A DNA stretch of 64,000 bases, from assembly GCA_021229015.1 (NCBI GenBank), contig CM037781.1, forward strand, positions 32,901,525 to 32,965,524, given 5' to 3'. The DNA is from Solen grandis (taxonomy: Eukaryota > Mollusca > Bivalvia > Adapedonta > Solenidae). The position numbers and the translations under genes are program-made. Of this stretch, positions 47,385 through 57,829 are shown piece by piece. Position 1 is the first letter of the stretch, and the number at the start of each line of letters is the position of its first letter. The notes beneath the pieces are model-generated. The model worked only from the letters and a program-made list of their open reading frames with translations, did no database searches and was not told the DNA's origin.

Positions 47385-47496
47385 TTAACCCTTTCCCTCA
47401 TAGAGGACACCATGAAAAGACCTATGCGAACAGCATAAAACCAGGCTGATCAGGTTTTATGCTGTTCGCTGCTCCTCAGTGGTCTGGAAATTAGGA
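47385..47496. mobile_element. TTAA-flanked MITE, truncated copy
   Basis: TTAACCCTTTCCCTCATAGA at the left end, then the central hairpin words GCGAACAGCATAAAACC and GGTTTTATGCTGTTCGC. It corresponds to the inverse of the right part of the intact copy at 60956-61197. The other end is missing. Confidence 0.75.
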
Positions 47497-47499
47497 TTT

Positions 47500-48715
47500 G
47501 TTTGATATATACGTTATATTTCACAGCTCACAAAGTGTAACAACTTTTATTGAAGAAACCATTACATCATCACTATAAAATCTGAGGGATAGGATCTTTA
47601 TGTCAGTAAATAGAATGGATTTTTTCCATGCTTCATGCTGTTTTTGATAATAAAGTTATTATGATTCGTGTACTTTATATAGATTTTGTTCATGTGGTAT
47701 CTTCTCAGGAGTGATTGAATGCGAACAACAGTACTTCCACACATGCTTAGTCTTTAGAGACGGTTTTTTTTTTTTTTTTTTAATAATAAAATTTAAGAAT
47801 TTCTTGAATAGAAAAATCTCATTTATTCCGACACGCATTCATGGTTTCTGGGGAAATTATTACAATCAAACTGTGGATACTTAATAATACCAGAAACGTG
47901 CCCACTTATCCGTTATTGTGTTTACAGTTAAATGACGAAGAGTGGATTATATTTAAGTAAGAATCTATTGATTACTTATGGAATACGTTAAAATGGGACT
48001 TCTGCTAAATGAGAATGTTTCTTTTGAGTTAAGATGACTCTTTTGACTTAAATATATATATATAATCAGTATTATATGATAATTGATTTCAAATCATTAG
48101 CGCGAATCAATAATACGTGTTTTATATTTGTCTGAAATTTAATAATAATCCGTTGTAAAATTGTTATTTTTTTATTTTTGCTCCTTGCTTACAGGAAAAA
48201 GGCCATACATATATATATATATAGCCTTATGGAAATATGTTTAGCTTCAGATTAGCTGTTCGAATATTATCAAATATTTTGTTTGTAAATACATGGTTTA
48301 CGTATAAGTTGATAATCGTTGAAAGGGTGAAAAAAATATACTTTAATGGTCTAAGTGAAGTGCAAGGGTTTTTTAAAACTGGGGATATTCATGGTATTAA
48401 TTGTAATGGTTAACAATTGCTTAAGTTTGTTTTATTCACTGTTTATTTATGTTGTATTTTTCAAAGTTTAATTGTGATATGTATTTGCATCAGTTTTTAA
48501 AAATAAAAATGCATCACAATGTGTTGTATTTCTGTAGTATTTTATACTCGTTCTCGTTGGATAAACAATTACGTATTTCGTTATATTTTTTTATGTATGG
48601 AATTTAAGCCAAGCGAGGCGAAACCGAGAGCGGGGTTATGTTCCACGTCTTTTAAAAATACGAACAATAAATGGCTTACCGTTTGTCTCCTTCTGTCACG
48701 TAGGCCACAGTGGAA
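47500..48715. other. Stretch without recognisable gene
   Basis: AT-rich with a T-run at 47764 and short TA runs. Nothing recognised. Confidence 0.4.
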
Positions 48716-48719
48716 CTTT

Positions 48720-49090
48720 TCATGGGCGTAGCCAGCTTTTTTCCACTTGTAGGCCCATAGAGGGGGTTCCAAGGGGCGGTTGTCCTTTGATAAAGAAAAG
48801 GAAGCCGGGAACAAACAGGGATTAATATGAACAAAATGCGCGTTCCAAAGTATTTCAAGGGAAAATAAGCAATCAAAACACACCGTTAAACAGAACGATA
48901 TTAAACTATGAATTTTGATTCGATGCAAGTTTAACTGAACACAGTATGCACACTGCAAATCATGCATAAGGCTTGAACCCCCTCCCTTTCCAATTTTTAT
49001 TCATTTTTTGGACTTTCTAAAATGTCATTTTCTTGACCAACTTGTAGGCCCGGGCCTACAGGGCCTAATAATAGCTACGCCAAGTATAGT
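48720..49090. mobile_element. Probable MITE with GGCGTAGC ends
   Basis: The left end CATGGGCGTAGCCAGC then CACTTGTAGGCCC is inverted at the right as GGGCCTAATAATAGCTACGCC. About 370 bp, no convincing ORF. A 128-codon minus-strand frame crosses it and is not supported. The terminal words resemble hAT-type non-autonomous elements, but this is only a resemblance. Confidence 0.5.
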
Positions 49091-49094
49091 ATTA

Positions 49095-49855
49095 TGAGTT
49101 CAACATTATGAGCACGCGACTCACGTAACCGTTCAAAATAAACATATCTTTACATAACCTGGGCAAAATACGAAAGTACGTAATATATTGTTGTTAACGT
49201 TCAACTACTGTTACAAATGGAGGAAGACACTAAGTGCAAATGGTTGCTCAGCCAGGCATTAAGTCCACCAATACATGTAATACTTAGCGCCGAGTAAAAC
49301 TTATAATAAATACTTAATTAAGTTAGTGGCCAGCTTTATTTATTCTCACCAGAGAGACAGAGACAGAGAGAGATAAACTATTACACAAGCTATTCGAAAT
49401 TATAATTATTACCATACATGTAATGTATCTAATAACTTATTCATTGTCAATATTGTTCGTTATTTTAAACACAATTTGTAGTTTCCTTTGTTAAGCAACC
49501 CTAAACTAATTATGCTTTAGCAAATTCAATTTTAAACTGCTGCTGAAAATATGCCGGATATGAAAACAGAAAAGCGTCGCCAAAAATAAAAAAAGGGAAT
49601 TTAGATATACACATCTGGGTATAAATGACATATCATGTTAGATCATAACAGTATTTGATTCAGCTTTACTGTCGTCCTTCGAGGACATTGTAAACCAGAA
49701 TGCTCCTAGTCACGCAATGGCTTTACTTAATCATTTGACTGGAATTTGAAATCAATGTCACGAAACAACCGACAGTACGTATACTTGTAGTTCATTTAAT
49801 ATTGCACATATCCATGCAGAATCGAATATATCAAAGGGGTCTTCGTGACCAAGTG
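49095..49855. other. Stretch without recognisable gene
   Basis: Contains a decayed SINE-like piece (GGAGGAAGACACTAAGTGC near 49218) and a short GA-rich run. Nothing else. Confidence 0.4.
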
Positions 49856-49859
49856 TTTG

Positions 49860-50050
49860 TAGTCGCCGACATACTCTATCACTGAACCAGAACGTCTAAC
49901 CTCTTTAGGTTCGAATCCCGGTCTGATTACTCTCTGATTACCATTTCCGGTCGGCGTTTCTTGTTTACTCTGGGTCTTCCTCCACCTGTAAACAGCTGGG
50001 CGTCACTAACGTTATATATGACTGAAATAATGTCGCTGCGATGGTTAAGT
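49860..50050 (+). mobile_element. SINE family A copy with internal deletion
   Basis: The head with GGTTCGAATCCCGG, then GGGTCTTCCTCCACCTGTAA, the AGCTGGGCGTC tail and ATGACTGAAATAATGTCGC follow in order. The central part is shorter than in intact copies. Confidence 0.7.
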
Positions 50051-50059
50051 TTAATCTTA

Positions 50060-50800
50060 GTATTTATTTAAGTCGATTGTGAAACAAATTCTAACAACTG
50101 ATACGTATCCCTCTCGGCGCCTGGAAATCTTTGCCTCTAAGGCGGTTTGAACCCTTAACCTTCAAATCAGCAGTCAGATATGTTGCCACTGGACCAAAGC
50201 GCCCTTACAGTGACATTTAATTACAAAAGCAACAACGATATAAGGAGCAATTTTAAGTATTAGAGACAAATACTCTAATAGATCTATGGCCATATTCAGA
50301 TGCGATTGTTCGAGCCGTTTAAGCTACTTGAAAGTGAAGTATATGTCAAATCTATAGCACTAAACCAATTTATCGCTTAGATACATCCATGGAAATTTTA
50401 AATTACATTTTGCCGTTCTTCTTCTCTATTTCTCATTCCGCTATTTGGGGGCATGAGTTATGATTTTCGCCGAGTTAACATTATATTGCACAATAGATTT
50501 GGACGTCTGAGGCTGTAAAACCGATCTTACTCGAGATGAAAACAGTTGGTATCTGACAGACAGCATTAATATGTCAATAACATTTCTCGTACATTATTTT
50601 AAGACCGTTATGATGTAAAACGTTCCCTGAAAATTGTCTATATGCGTTTTGCAGATAAAAATGATCTTTTGTTTAATCGAAGTCTGTGTTTTCATTCAAA
50701 CTTCATGACTTTCACCGATTTCGGCGATACTCGGCATAATTCGTATTTTCATATCACGTGCCAATATGCAAGTGACGTCACAGTCTCTATTTATAGAGTT
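50060..50800. other. Stretch without recognisable gene
   Basis: A tRNA-like fragment (GGTTTGAACCC near 50140) is probably another decayed SINE. The 88-codon frame 50642-50908 runs into a repeat and is not supported. Confidence 0.4.
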
Positions 50801-50804
50801 TGCC

Positions 50805-51077
50805 CCACTTCGAAAAAGAGGGGGCATATAGTTTTGCAAATGTCGGACGGTCCGTCAAAGGTCGTGGTCACAGTGACCTCGAATGTGAAAATCGTTTCCG
50901 ATCAATAACCGGAGAACGCTTGGGCCCACCTTCCTCAAACTTCATAGGGTGATTAGTCATGACTAGTAGATGACCCCTATTGATTTTTGGGTCACTTGGT
51001 CAAAGGTCAAGGTCAAATTGACCTCGATGGAAGTAGGGCGTGGGGGATATGTGTGTCCTTCCGACAACTCTTGTTTA
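50805..51077 (+). mobile_element. Short tandem-core-type element with TCAAGGTCA words, single unit
   Basis: The head AAAAAGAGGGGGCATATAG, then TTTTGCAAATGTCGGACGG. One core unit follows (CACCTTCCTCAAACTTCATA, TAGTAGATGACCCCTATTG, TCAAAGGTCAAGGTCAAATT). The tail is GCGTGGGGGATATGTGTG then CAACTCTTGTT. The core is the inverse of the units at 57830-58418. Confidence 0.7.
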
Positions 51078-51079
51078 TT

Positions 51080-52010
51080 TCAGCTTTTGAACTAAGAGAC
51101 CTGGCTTGCCCCGTGTTCTCAAAAACACTTAATTACGATCTCTCTTAATTACGATTACGATCAAATCCCACTTGAAACTAATCGGTATAGTTTGAGTATA
51201 TGTATGAAAATCATATTTAAGTTCCTTTTTTATTTTTGATCACATGGGCCTGACCAGTAAATTTCCAACCAGGTAGCTACCAGGACGTCCTGACATCAAC
51301 ACTTCTTACTACATAGATTGAGATATGGAAATGGATACTCACTCAAACCCTATTTTAAGGTAATCCATCAATCATTAAATTATCATTATAGGCCTTCAAA
51401 TGCTTAAAGACTTCAGTGCAGATGGGACCATCTATTTACTTGGAGTTATAGGCTAATTTGCTTCAAGTCTATTAAGATTCCCACAATCAATTGTAATCCA
51501 TGATTACAATTGATTATGAATACTATAAGACTTACTCCATTTCATTAGTCGGGGGACAAAAAATGCGTATGTTCGTAGATGTCCGTTGTATTTTGGATTG
51601 AAATTACCTATTAAAGCATGTGTTGGTTTAAAGTCAGCCTACCATGAAAATAGGTCATTTATGACTAATTTTGCTGCCCTGAGTTGGATTCAAACATAGG
51701 ACCTTTGCAATGCAAGTCGGACACTATACCACGTCACAACAAACGCTACATGGCTAGGAATTGCCAGTGTCATTTCATACCCCTACTACTTACATCCACT
51801 CTTTTAAATGATATGCCATCGGCTGTCTGTAGGAATTCCTAACGGTCCTATCCTTGGGTTATATTGGGCGTCAAATGTAACAAAGTTAATTGCTACTGCT
51901 CCGCCCTGGAATCGAACTCGGTACCTTCCGTATGCAATTCCGGACACTCTTTGACAAAAGCTAGCCATGTATCAAGTATTTCATAGTTACCTCCCTTCTC
52001 TCATCATTGT
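51080..52010. other. Stretch without recognisable gene
   Basis: Two decayed tRNA-like fragments (TTGGATTCAAACATAGGACC near 51674 and GGAATCGAACTCGGTACC near 51908) suggest old SINEs. Nothing else is recognised. Confidence 0.4.
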
Positions 52011-52011
52011 T

Positions 52012-52167
52012 TGTTTGTTGGGTTTAACGTCACATCGACAGTATTTCAGTCATTTGGAGACGATGATACTTGAGACAGATATAGTGCTACCACACTGCAG
52101 TATCATGCAGTAGACATGTGGCATGATACCAACACAGTCACGTTATCCTGACACACTGGTCCAACTT

Positions 52168-52200
<33 letters not shown>
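52012..52200 (-). mobile_element. SINE family B, head-truncated copy, ending in (CT)n
   Basis: The tail TTGTTTGTTGGGTTTAACGT, then ACAGTATTTCAGTCATTTGG and GACAGATATAGTGCTACCAC match copies 1 and 4. It runs into a CT microsatellite. Confidence 0.65.
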
Positions 52201-52284
52201 TACACACATAACGGAAACTAACACTATATAACTTAGTTTTAGACACATTGTGTATAATATATATATTATAGTTATTAAACCGTA

Positions 52285-52565
52285 TTTGTTTGTTGTGTTT
52301 TATGTCCCGTCGATAGTCATTTGAAGACTTTGTCTAATTGAGAAATTTAGACAGATAAAGTGATGCCATACCGCTATACATGTGGCATCATACCACATCT
52401 GACACCGGGCCAACCATTCCTGGAACTACCCATATATGTTGAGCGATAAACAAGGGAATTATTATAACACCAGTACATATTCTTATGACTTTGGTATGAC
52501 GCGGCCGGGAATCTAACCCACAACCGATTCCAGAGCGGACGCTCTAACGACCAACAGGGCTATTA
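52285..52565 (-). mobile_element. tRNA-derived SINE, family B (near-complete)
   Basis: TTGTTTGTTGTGTTTTATGTC tail, body with ACACCGGGCCAACC, head with GGTATGACGCGGCCGGGAATC and GAGCGGACGCTCTAACGACC, all inverted. The order equals that of 23505-23775. Confidence 0.7.
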
Positions 52566-52569
52566 AACT

Positions 52570-53135
52570 CTATCCACGCATAGATAATAATCTCCAAAAT
52601 CGAAAGCTGCAAAATGCGTTGGTAATTTGTCTAACGAAATAGAATACTTTTTTATGGCACAGTTCAGTTGCAGTGTTGTTTTTATTTTTTCACCATTATA
52701 TAACTGTACAAGCAACATGGGTCTATATAATTATGTCCTTCTGACAAGTTATTGAATAAATCTTGAAGTATAACTTTAACAGTTTAACAGCAGTAGACTT
52801 ATCTAAACCGATTAGGACTAATTTCTATGCTATAAATACGATATGAAGTATTTATTTAGAAATTAAGCTTTTGGGTCCCCCCCCCCCCTACACACACACC
52901 CGAGGACTCACATGACAAATAAATTACCAAGAAACAACTAATGAAGATGGACAATCGTTTGCACATTTTAGCTCAATACGGATCTTTCCTATCATAACTA
53001 AATTACATGTGCTCAATCCCTTCAATAGGGGCCTGCTTATTAAATTATTAAAAACCCGAGTAAGAAGCTTTCACATTCAATTATTATAGCAATGTTGATA
53101 CAGTTAGTCATGGATATCATCTAGCTTCTTGTCAT
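52570..53135. other. Stretch without recognisable gene
   Basis: AT-rich with a C-run at 52877. Nothing recognised. Confidence 0.4.
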
Positions 53136-53139
53136 TTTT

Positions 53140-53700
53140 TTTCCCATTTCTTACTATTAAAGTCTCAATTTCTTATAGCTGTTAGAGCTAAATCTGAATG
53201 CACCTTACACTGTATATGCCTCTGTGTGAGTTTCATCCCCAAAAGACCTTGAGAAATGCCTAATATACGGGAAAGATTCTACATGTATTAGATAAACTAC
53301 AAGTTGTGCCTTCGTCGTTCTACATACTTAGCTCAAAACATTAACACAAAAGGGGCATTTCATACGTCTGTGGATTTCCTTCATATCTCTTCTACGACGG
53401 TGAATCGAAATTTGTTCAAGCTAAAGCAGAACTCCACGAACTTCAGCAACACCCTATGTACACAGAGACATCCGTGATTTTACTGAAAAGTGTGTTTCAG
53501 AACACGCTCCACCTATTTTTCGCATTATATTGCCCTGTCTGGACAAATAAGGAATCCGGGGATTCCCCGTATTCTTTCATTGAATATTTCATCATGTGGG
53601 CTTATTTAAACATTAAGAGGTAAATCAAGCATCATAAGAGGTTTGCAATTTCGAAATTTTGAAAAATATATTTTTCCCTTGCAAATTTTAAGTTAAAACG
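53140..53700. repeat. Dispersed repeat, inverted partner of 11980-12560
   Basis: Aligns to the reverse complement of 11980-12560 over more than 500 bp (for example GTGTGTTTCAGAACACGCTC against GAGCGTGTTCTGGAACACAC). No ORF. Confidence 0.75.
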
Positions 53701-53721
53701 CACTGGGGCTTTAATTGTTGG

Positions 53722-53915
53722 GTCGGTATTGGTCGAATCTCATTAAAATCAGTTTCAGTATATGTGCTTTCGCTCATCATGTAGAAGGTCGTCTCAGATT
53801 GACCTTTGCGTAAACCAATCAATCAAACCAATATAAATTACTTCAAAGGACAATCTCGGATAGTAGAGGAGAGTAAATTAGGATCTGATTTTAATGAGAT
53901 TGGTACTGACCCTAC
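53722..53915. repeat. Short inverted repeat
   Basis: GGTCGGTATTGGTCGAATCTC with CATTAAAATCAG on the left; the right has CTGATTTTAATGAGATTGGT and ACTGACC inverted. It abuts the dispersed repeat. Confidence 0.5.
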
Positions 53916-53919
53916 AAAG

Positions 53920-55140
53920 AAATATAGAGGGCCAGTCATGTTGACATGGACGAGGCGTTAGTTTCTCTCTCTCTCTCTCTCTCCCCACCCCCCTCAAGAT
54001 CATTACTGACCACATATATTTCAGTATACGGTCAGTATTAAAACCAATTATTAGTTCTTTTTTTTTCCTAGTCATATATTTGTAATTTTCTTCAGTTTAA
54101 ATGTTACTTCTCGTATTCTACCGACCTTTTTTCGATTTCTACTAACCCTACATAGATATAAAGGGGATCCCTACGTGGTCACGATTCGACAAATGTATAT
54201 ACAGGAACTTGTAGGAGTTAAACAAGATTGGTCCTTATGGTAGAGTTTATTAAAACGTCCCAAAACTCCGAGGCATTGGCTTGGCTCCGCAATCACGTAA
54301 CCATTGTGTGTCTATTGATTACCTTTGATTTAGTTGAAACTCAGCTACATGTGTTAACTGACATCTGTGCGAGATCTCATGCGCTGATCGGGAGGTCGTG
54401 GGTCAGAACCTCGGTCGCGACATACCATGCGCTGATCAGGGGGTCGTGGGCCAGATCCCCGGTCGCGACATACCAAAGTCGTTAGAAATAGTCTCTTGTG
54501 CTTGACGTTTTATCAGCATAAAAAATATAAAGCAAAATAGTATGAGCCTGTCCTTAATAATCATGCAAATAAGAACTTTTGCAAATAACATAAAAGCTGG
54601 TGAATCGTCACAATAGTTTGCTGACAAATGCAGTTACCAATTGTTATAGCTATGTTCGAATTCCACCAACCCTGCATAGCGTGAAGTAATACTGGAGGAG
54701 CGAATTCCATCATTATTGTGTCCTTAATGACAATTCTCAAATATTTCTTAACAAGTAATGCTTGTTATAAAGGCCTTATTTCGATGCAAATTAAGTCACA
54801 CACACACACACCGTTTATTTTGTTTATGGAATGATTATACAAATATAAAATATTATACTGAGAATATATTTTATTCACAAAGTTATATTTTATATGTACA
54901 ACGGTAATCGGCATGCAACATGTTCAAGTGAAATCAATAAATCTGAAACACACACATGAGCTTCAACTCAGCATATTTACCAATTACCTTTGATCAGTAT
55001 TCAAATCGTGAATGGTATACACAACGATTTTGATAAAAGCTTTAATACATCTTTAATCATCGCCGTTTTAAAACGGGTCGATAAAAATACTCTCTTTTAA
55101 AATGCAATTCCATTATGACGCTAAATTTAGGGTTTAAGTC
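53920..55140. other. Gene-poor stretch with a duplicated tRNA-like fragment
   Basis: At 54376-54476 a roughly 50-bp tRNA-like SINE-B head piece (GCGCTGATCGGGAGGTCGTG, then GTCGCGACATACCA) stands twice in tandem. A CT run lies at 53962-53982. No gene recognised. Confidence 0.5.
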
Positions 55141-55144
55141 TACT

Positions 55145-55300
55145 GGTATATATAGGATCTCACACGAGTTGTCATATAATATAGAATTTTATCAAACGAG
55201 TTCAATAAAAGCCTGTGGCGAGCTTTTACCATTTTCTTGGAAGGTTTAATAAAATTTTATATTACATGACAACTCATGTGAGATTCTTATATCACATGAC
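55145..55300. mobile_element. Fold-back MITE
   Basis: ATAGGATCTCACACGAGTTG, then TCATATAATATAGAATTTTA on the left; the right mirrors it with TAAAATTTTATATTACATGA and CAACTCATGTGAGATTCTTA. No ORF. Confidence 0.7.
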
Positions 55301-55489
55301 TTTAAATGCTGAGATTTAACGGAATAATAATATTTGACGTTTCGCGCGCGTTTTTGCACGTTGTTTTTATCCAACGAATTGTATGGGGTTAACTGAATCA
55401 TGACGTTATAAACTGTATTACATGTGTTATATAAGAAAATACGTAATGGTTATATTACACAGAAGACAAGGAACATCATGTGATAAAAT

Positions 55490-56060
55490 GTTATATTGGA
55501 CCGGGGTCGAGTTACTATGTTAAAATTGGGGTCAAAGTCTAGGGACAGTGTAATAGGGTCACATTCCTCTAGGTAGAGTTATATTTTAAATTCAAGGTCA
55601 GAGTCTAGTTACAGTGTTATTTTAGGCCGCATAATAACTGCTACTTGGCGATCCCAGTCTGGGTACAGTTATATATTGGCTGCATTATAAATGCAAACCA
55701 AGTTATAACTCCTAAACTTGAGGTCAAAGTCTAGTTACAGTGTTATATTTGGCTGCATTATAACAGCTAAATTTGATGTCCTTATCTAGTTACAGAATTA
55801 TATTGGACCGCATTATAACTGCTAAAAAATTATAACTGCTAAACTTGAGGTCAAGGTCTAGTTACAGTGTTATATTTGGCTGCATTATAACAGCTAAATT
55901 TGATGTCCTTCTAAATTTGATGTCCTTATCTAGTTACAGAATTATATTGGACCACATTATAACTGCTAAACTTGAGGTCAATGTCTAGGTACAGGGTTAT
56001 AATACAAAATATGGGGTTCAATTCTGGTACAAATTATATTGGACCACATTGAATTGGATC
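55490..56060. repeat. Minisatellite, ~55-bp unit, about ten copies
   Basis: Units combine TTATATTGGACCGCATTATA, then ACTGCTAAACTTGAGGTCAA and GTCTAGTTACAGTG, with variable length and two internal partial duplications (55815-55930). Confidence 0.85.
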
Positions 56061-56061
56061 T

Positions 56062-56490
56062 CATGTTATAATTGGTCTAAATTCTATGTTCATTACAAAA
56101 ACGAATGTTAATACAAGTCTTTAAAGGAATGGAATGATTTTATTCCTTTAGATTAGTATATAATTTAAGCTATTACTGAGTCAAGGAGGATGAAATAATG
56201 GTTTTCAAAGACAATCATGGTTATATGAAACCAAATCATAGACAAAGGGCTATGAAGATCATTTGCATGATGAAATCAAATCATGGACAAAAAGGCTACG
56301 CAGACCATTATTTATGTAGAGGCTTTCTTCCTACTTTGCCTGCTGGTTCAATATAAAAACCCATGACATTTGTCATTTAAATCACATGAACTGCCAACTC
56401 TAACAGGGTATTCCTGTATGATTTTTAGTCCCAATCTAGAAAACTCACCAATAAATATCCCAAATTATGTGGGTTTTTTTTATTGTATTA
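56062..56490. other. Stretch without recognisable gene
   Basis: AT-rich. Two ~60-bp related pieces (CAAATCATGGACAAAAAGGC and a variant near 56232) suggest a small tandem repeat. Nothing else. Confidence 0.4.
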
Positions 56491-56494
56491 CTAA

Positions 56495-57235
56495 ACAAGA
56501 GTGCCAGAAATGCCACAAAATACATCGCCACTAAATATAAGGATCAAGATTATAGAGGCTTCCGATATGACATAGGTCAAAATTGGCAGTGTCAATATGT
56601 ATCCCTTTTTTCCTCCTAAGCATTACTCATGTAAAAATCACTGAACTGAATGATACACCTCTACCCGTTTTAGTTATGAAATTGATCAATATAAATTCAG
56701 AAACTTAGGAGTTGCATTCTCAAGTTAATATACTATAGAGGCCAAGTTTCGAAAAGAATAACTATTGCAAATATCACTGAACCAGAAAATCCCTGCTTCA
56801 TTCACATCTACCCATTATAGCTATGACAATGTCCAAATATTGAAAAGATTCGGTCAGACCTTAAGAGGAGTTGTTTCACAAGGCTGCAATATCAATAAGC
56901 TACAGAGACTACGTTTCACTGGACATAACTCTTAAAAATCAATGAACCTGAAAATTGCCGCTTTATGCACATCAACCCATAATAGTCATGACACTGGCCA
57001 AGTTTTGAAAAGATTCGGTCAGAAACGCAGGAGGAGTTGTGTTCACAAGGCTGCAATATCAATCAGCTACTGAGACTATGTTTCAAGGGACATAACTCTT
57101 GCAAAAATCAATGAACCAGAAAATCGCTGCTTCATGAATATCTATCCAATATATGCAGTCAGAAACTTAGGTGGAGTTGCGTTCACAAGAAATTGGGAAG
57201 ATGATACTAATATACGACCGCCTCGGGCAGCGTAT
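56495..57235 (+). mobile_element. Dispersed element with ~130-bp tandem core, another type
   Basis: Begins ACAAGAGTGCCAGAAATGCC. Four to five core units carry GAAAAGATTCGGTCAGA, GTTGTGTTCACAAGGCTGCA and GACATAACTCTTGCAAAAAT. It ends at ATACGACCGCCTCGGGCAG. The same design as other elements here, but with its own head and tail. Confidence 0.65.
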
Positions 57236-57239
57236 AAAA

Positions 57240-57828
57240 ACCTAGAAAAAGAAAAGACATAGAAAGCCAAATAATTTCAAAAGCATCTAACTGATGATGA
57301 AATAACTAAAGTTTATAAGTCTAACTTTTAACTTCTTACACGAGTAAATTGCATAACCATAAATTTGAACATGAATATTCATGAGGTAAAGGATTAATAT
57401 ATCAAATCACAAAAATCAATCCATATAAGTAAAACTGTGATAGTGTGAGGATGAGACGGGTATATTAAAACGTCTTTTCCTCATTACATTTTCACATTCT
57501 ATTTCCCTTATGTAAAATAATGGAGTCCTTAACAGAACTTGGAAAATACCTCAAATTAGGCTGGGTGTTCTTGTGATCGATCCTTAAACTTTCCCATTTT
57601 AATACATTGGGAATTTTCTAAAAGGCTATAAAGTCCTATACTGATCCAACAGACAAGAGAACATATTAGCAGCTTGATGCCAAGAAGCACATTTACAACT
57701 CTCACGATGTTTCTATTCTTTAAAACAACACTATTAAATTTTCAGTAAATTCATTTTCAACAAACACATTACTGCAAATACAATTTTCACTAAAAATAGA
57801 AGCTAGAATCAAATAGGATTACCTCTGT
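57240..57828. other. Stretch without recognisable gene
   Basis: AT-rich, no domain-bearing ORF, no repeat recognised within the window. Confidence 0.4.
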
Positions 57829-57829
57829 T

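Noticed and set aside
48581..48967. 128-codon frame on minus strand
   Set aside because: It crosses the end of a probable MITE and has no recognisable domain or splice support.
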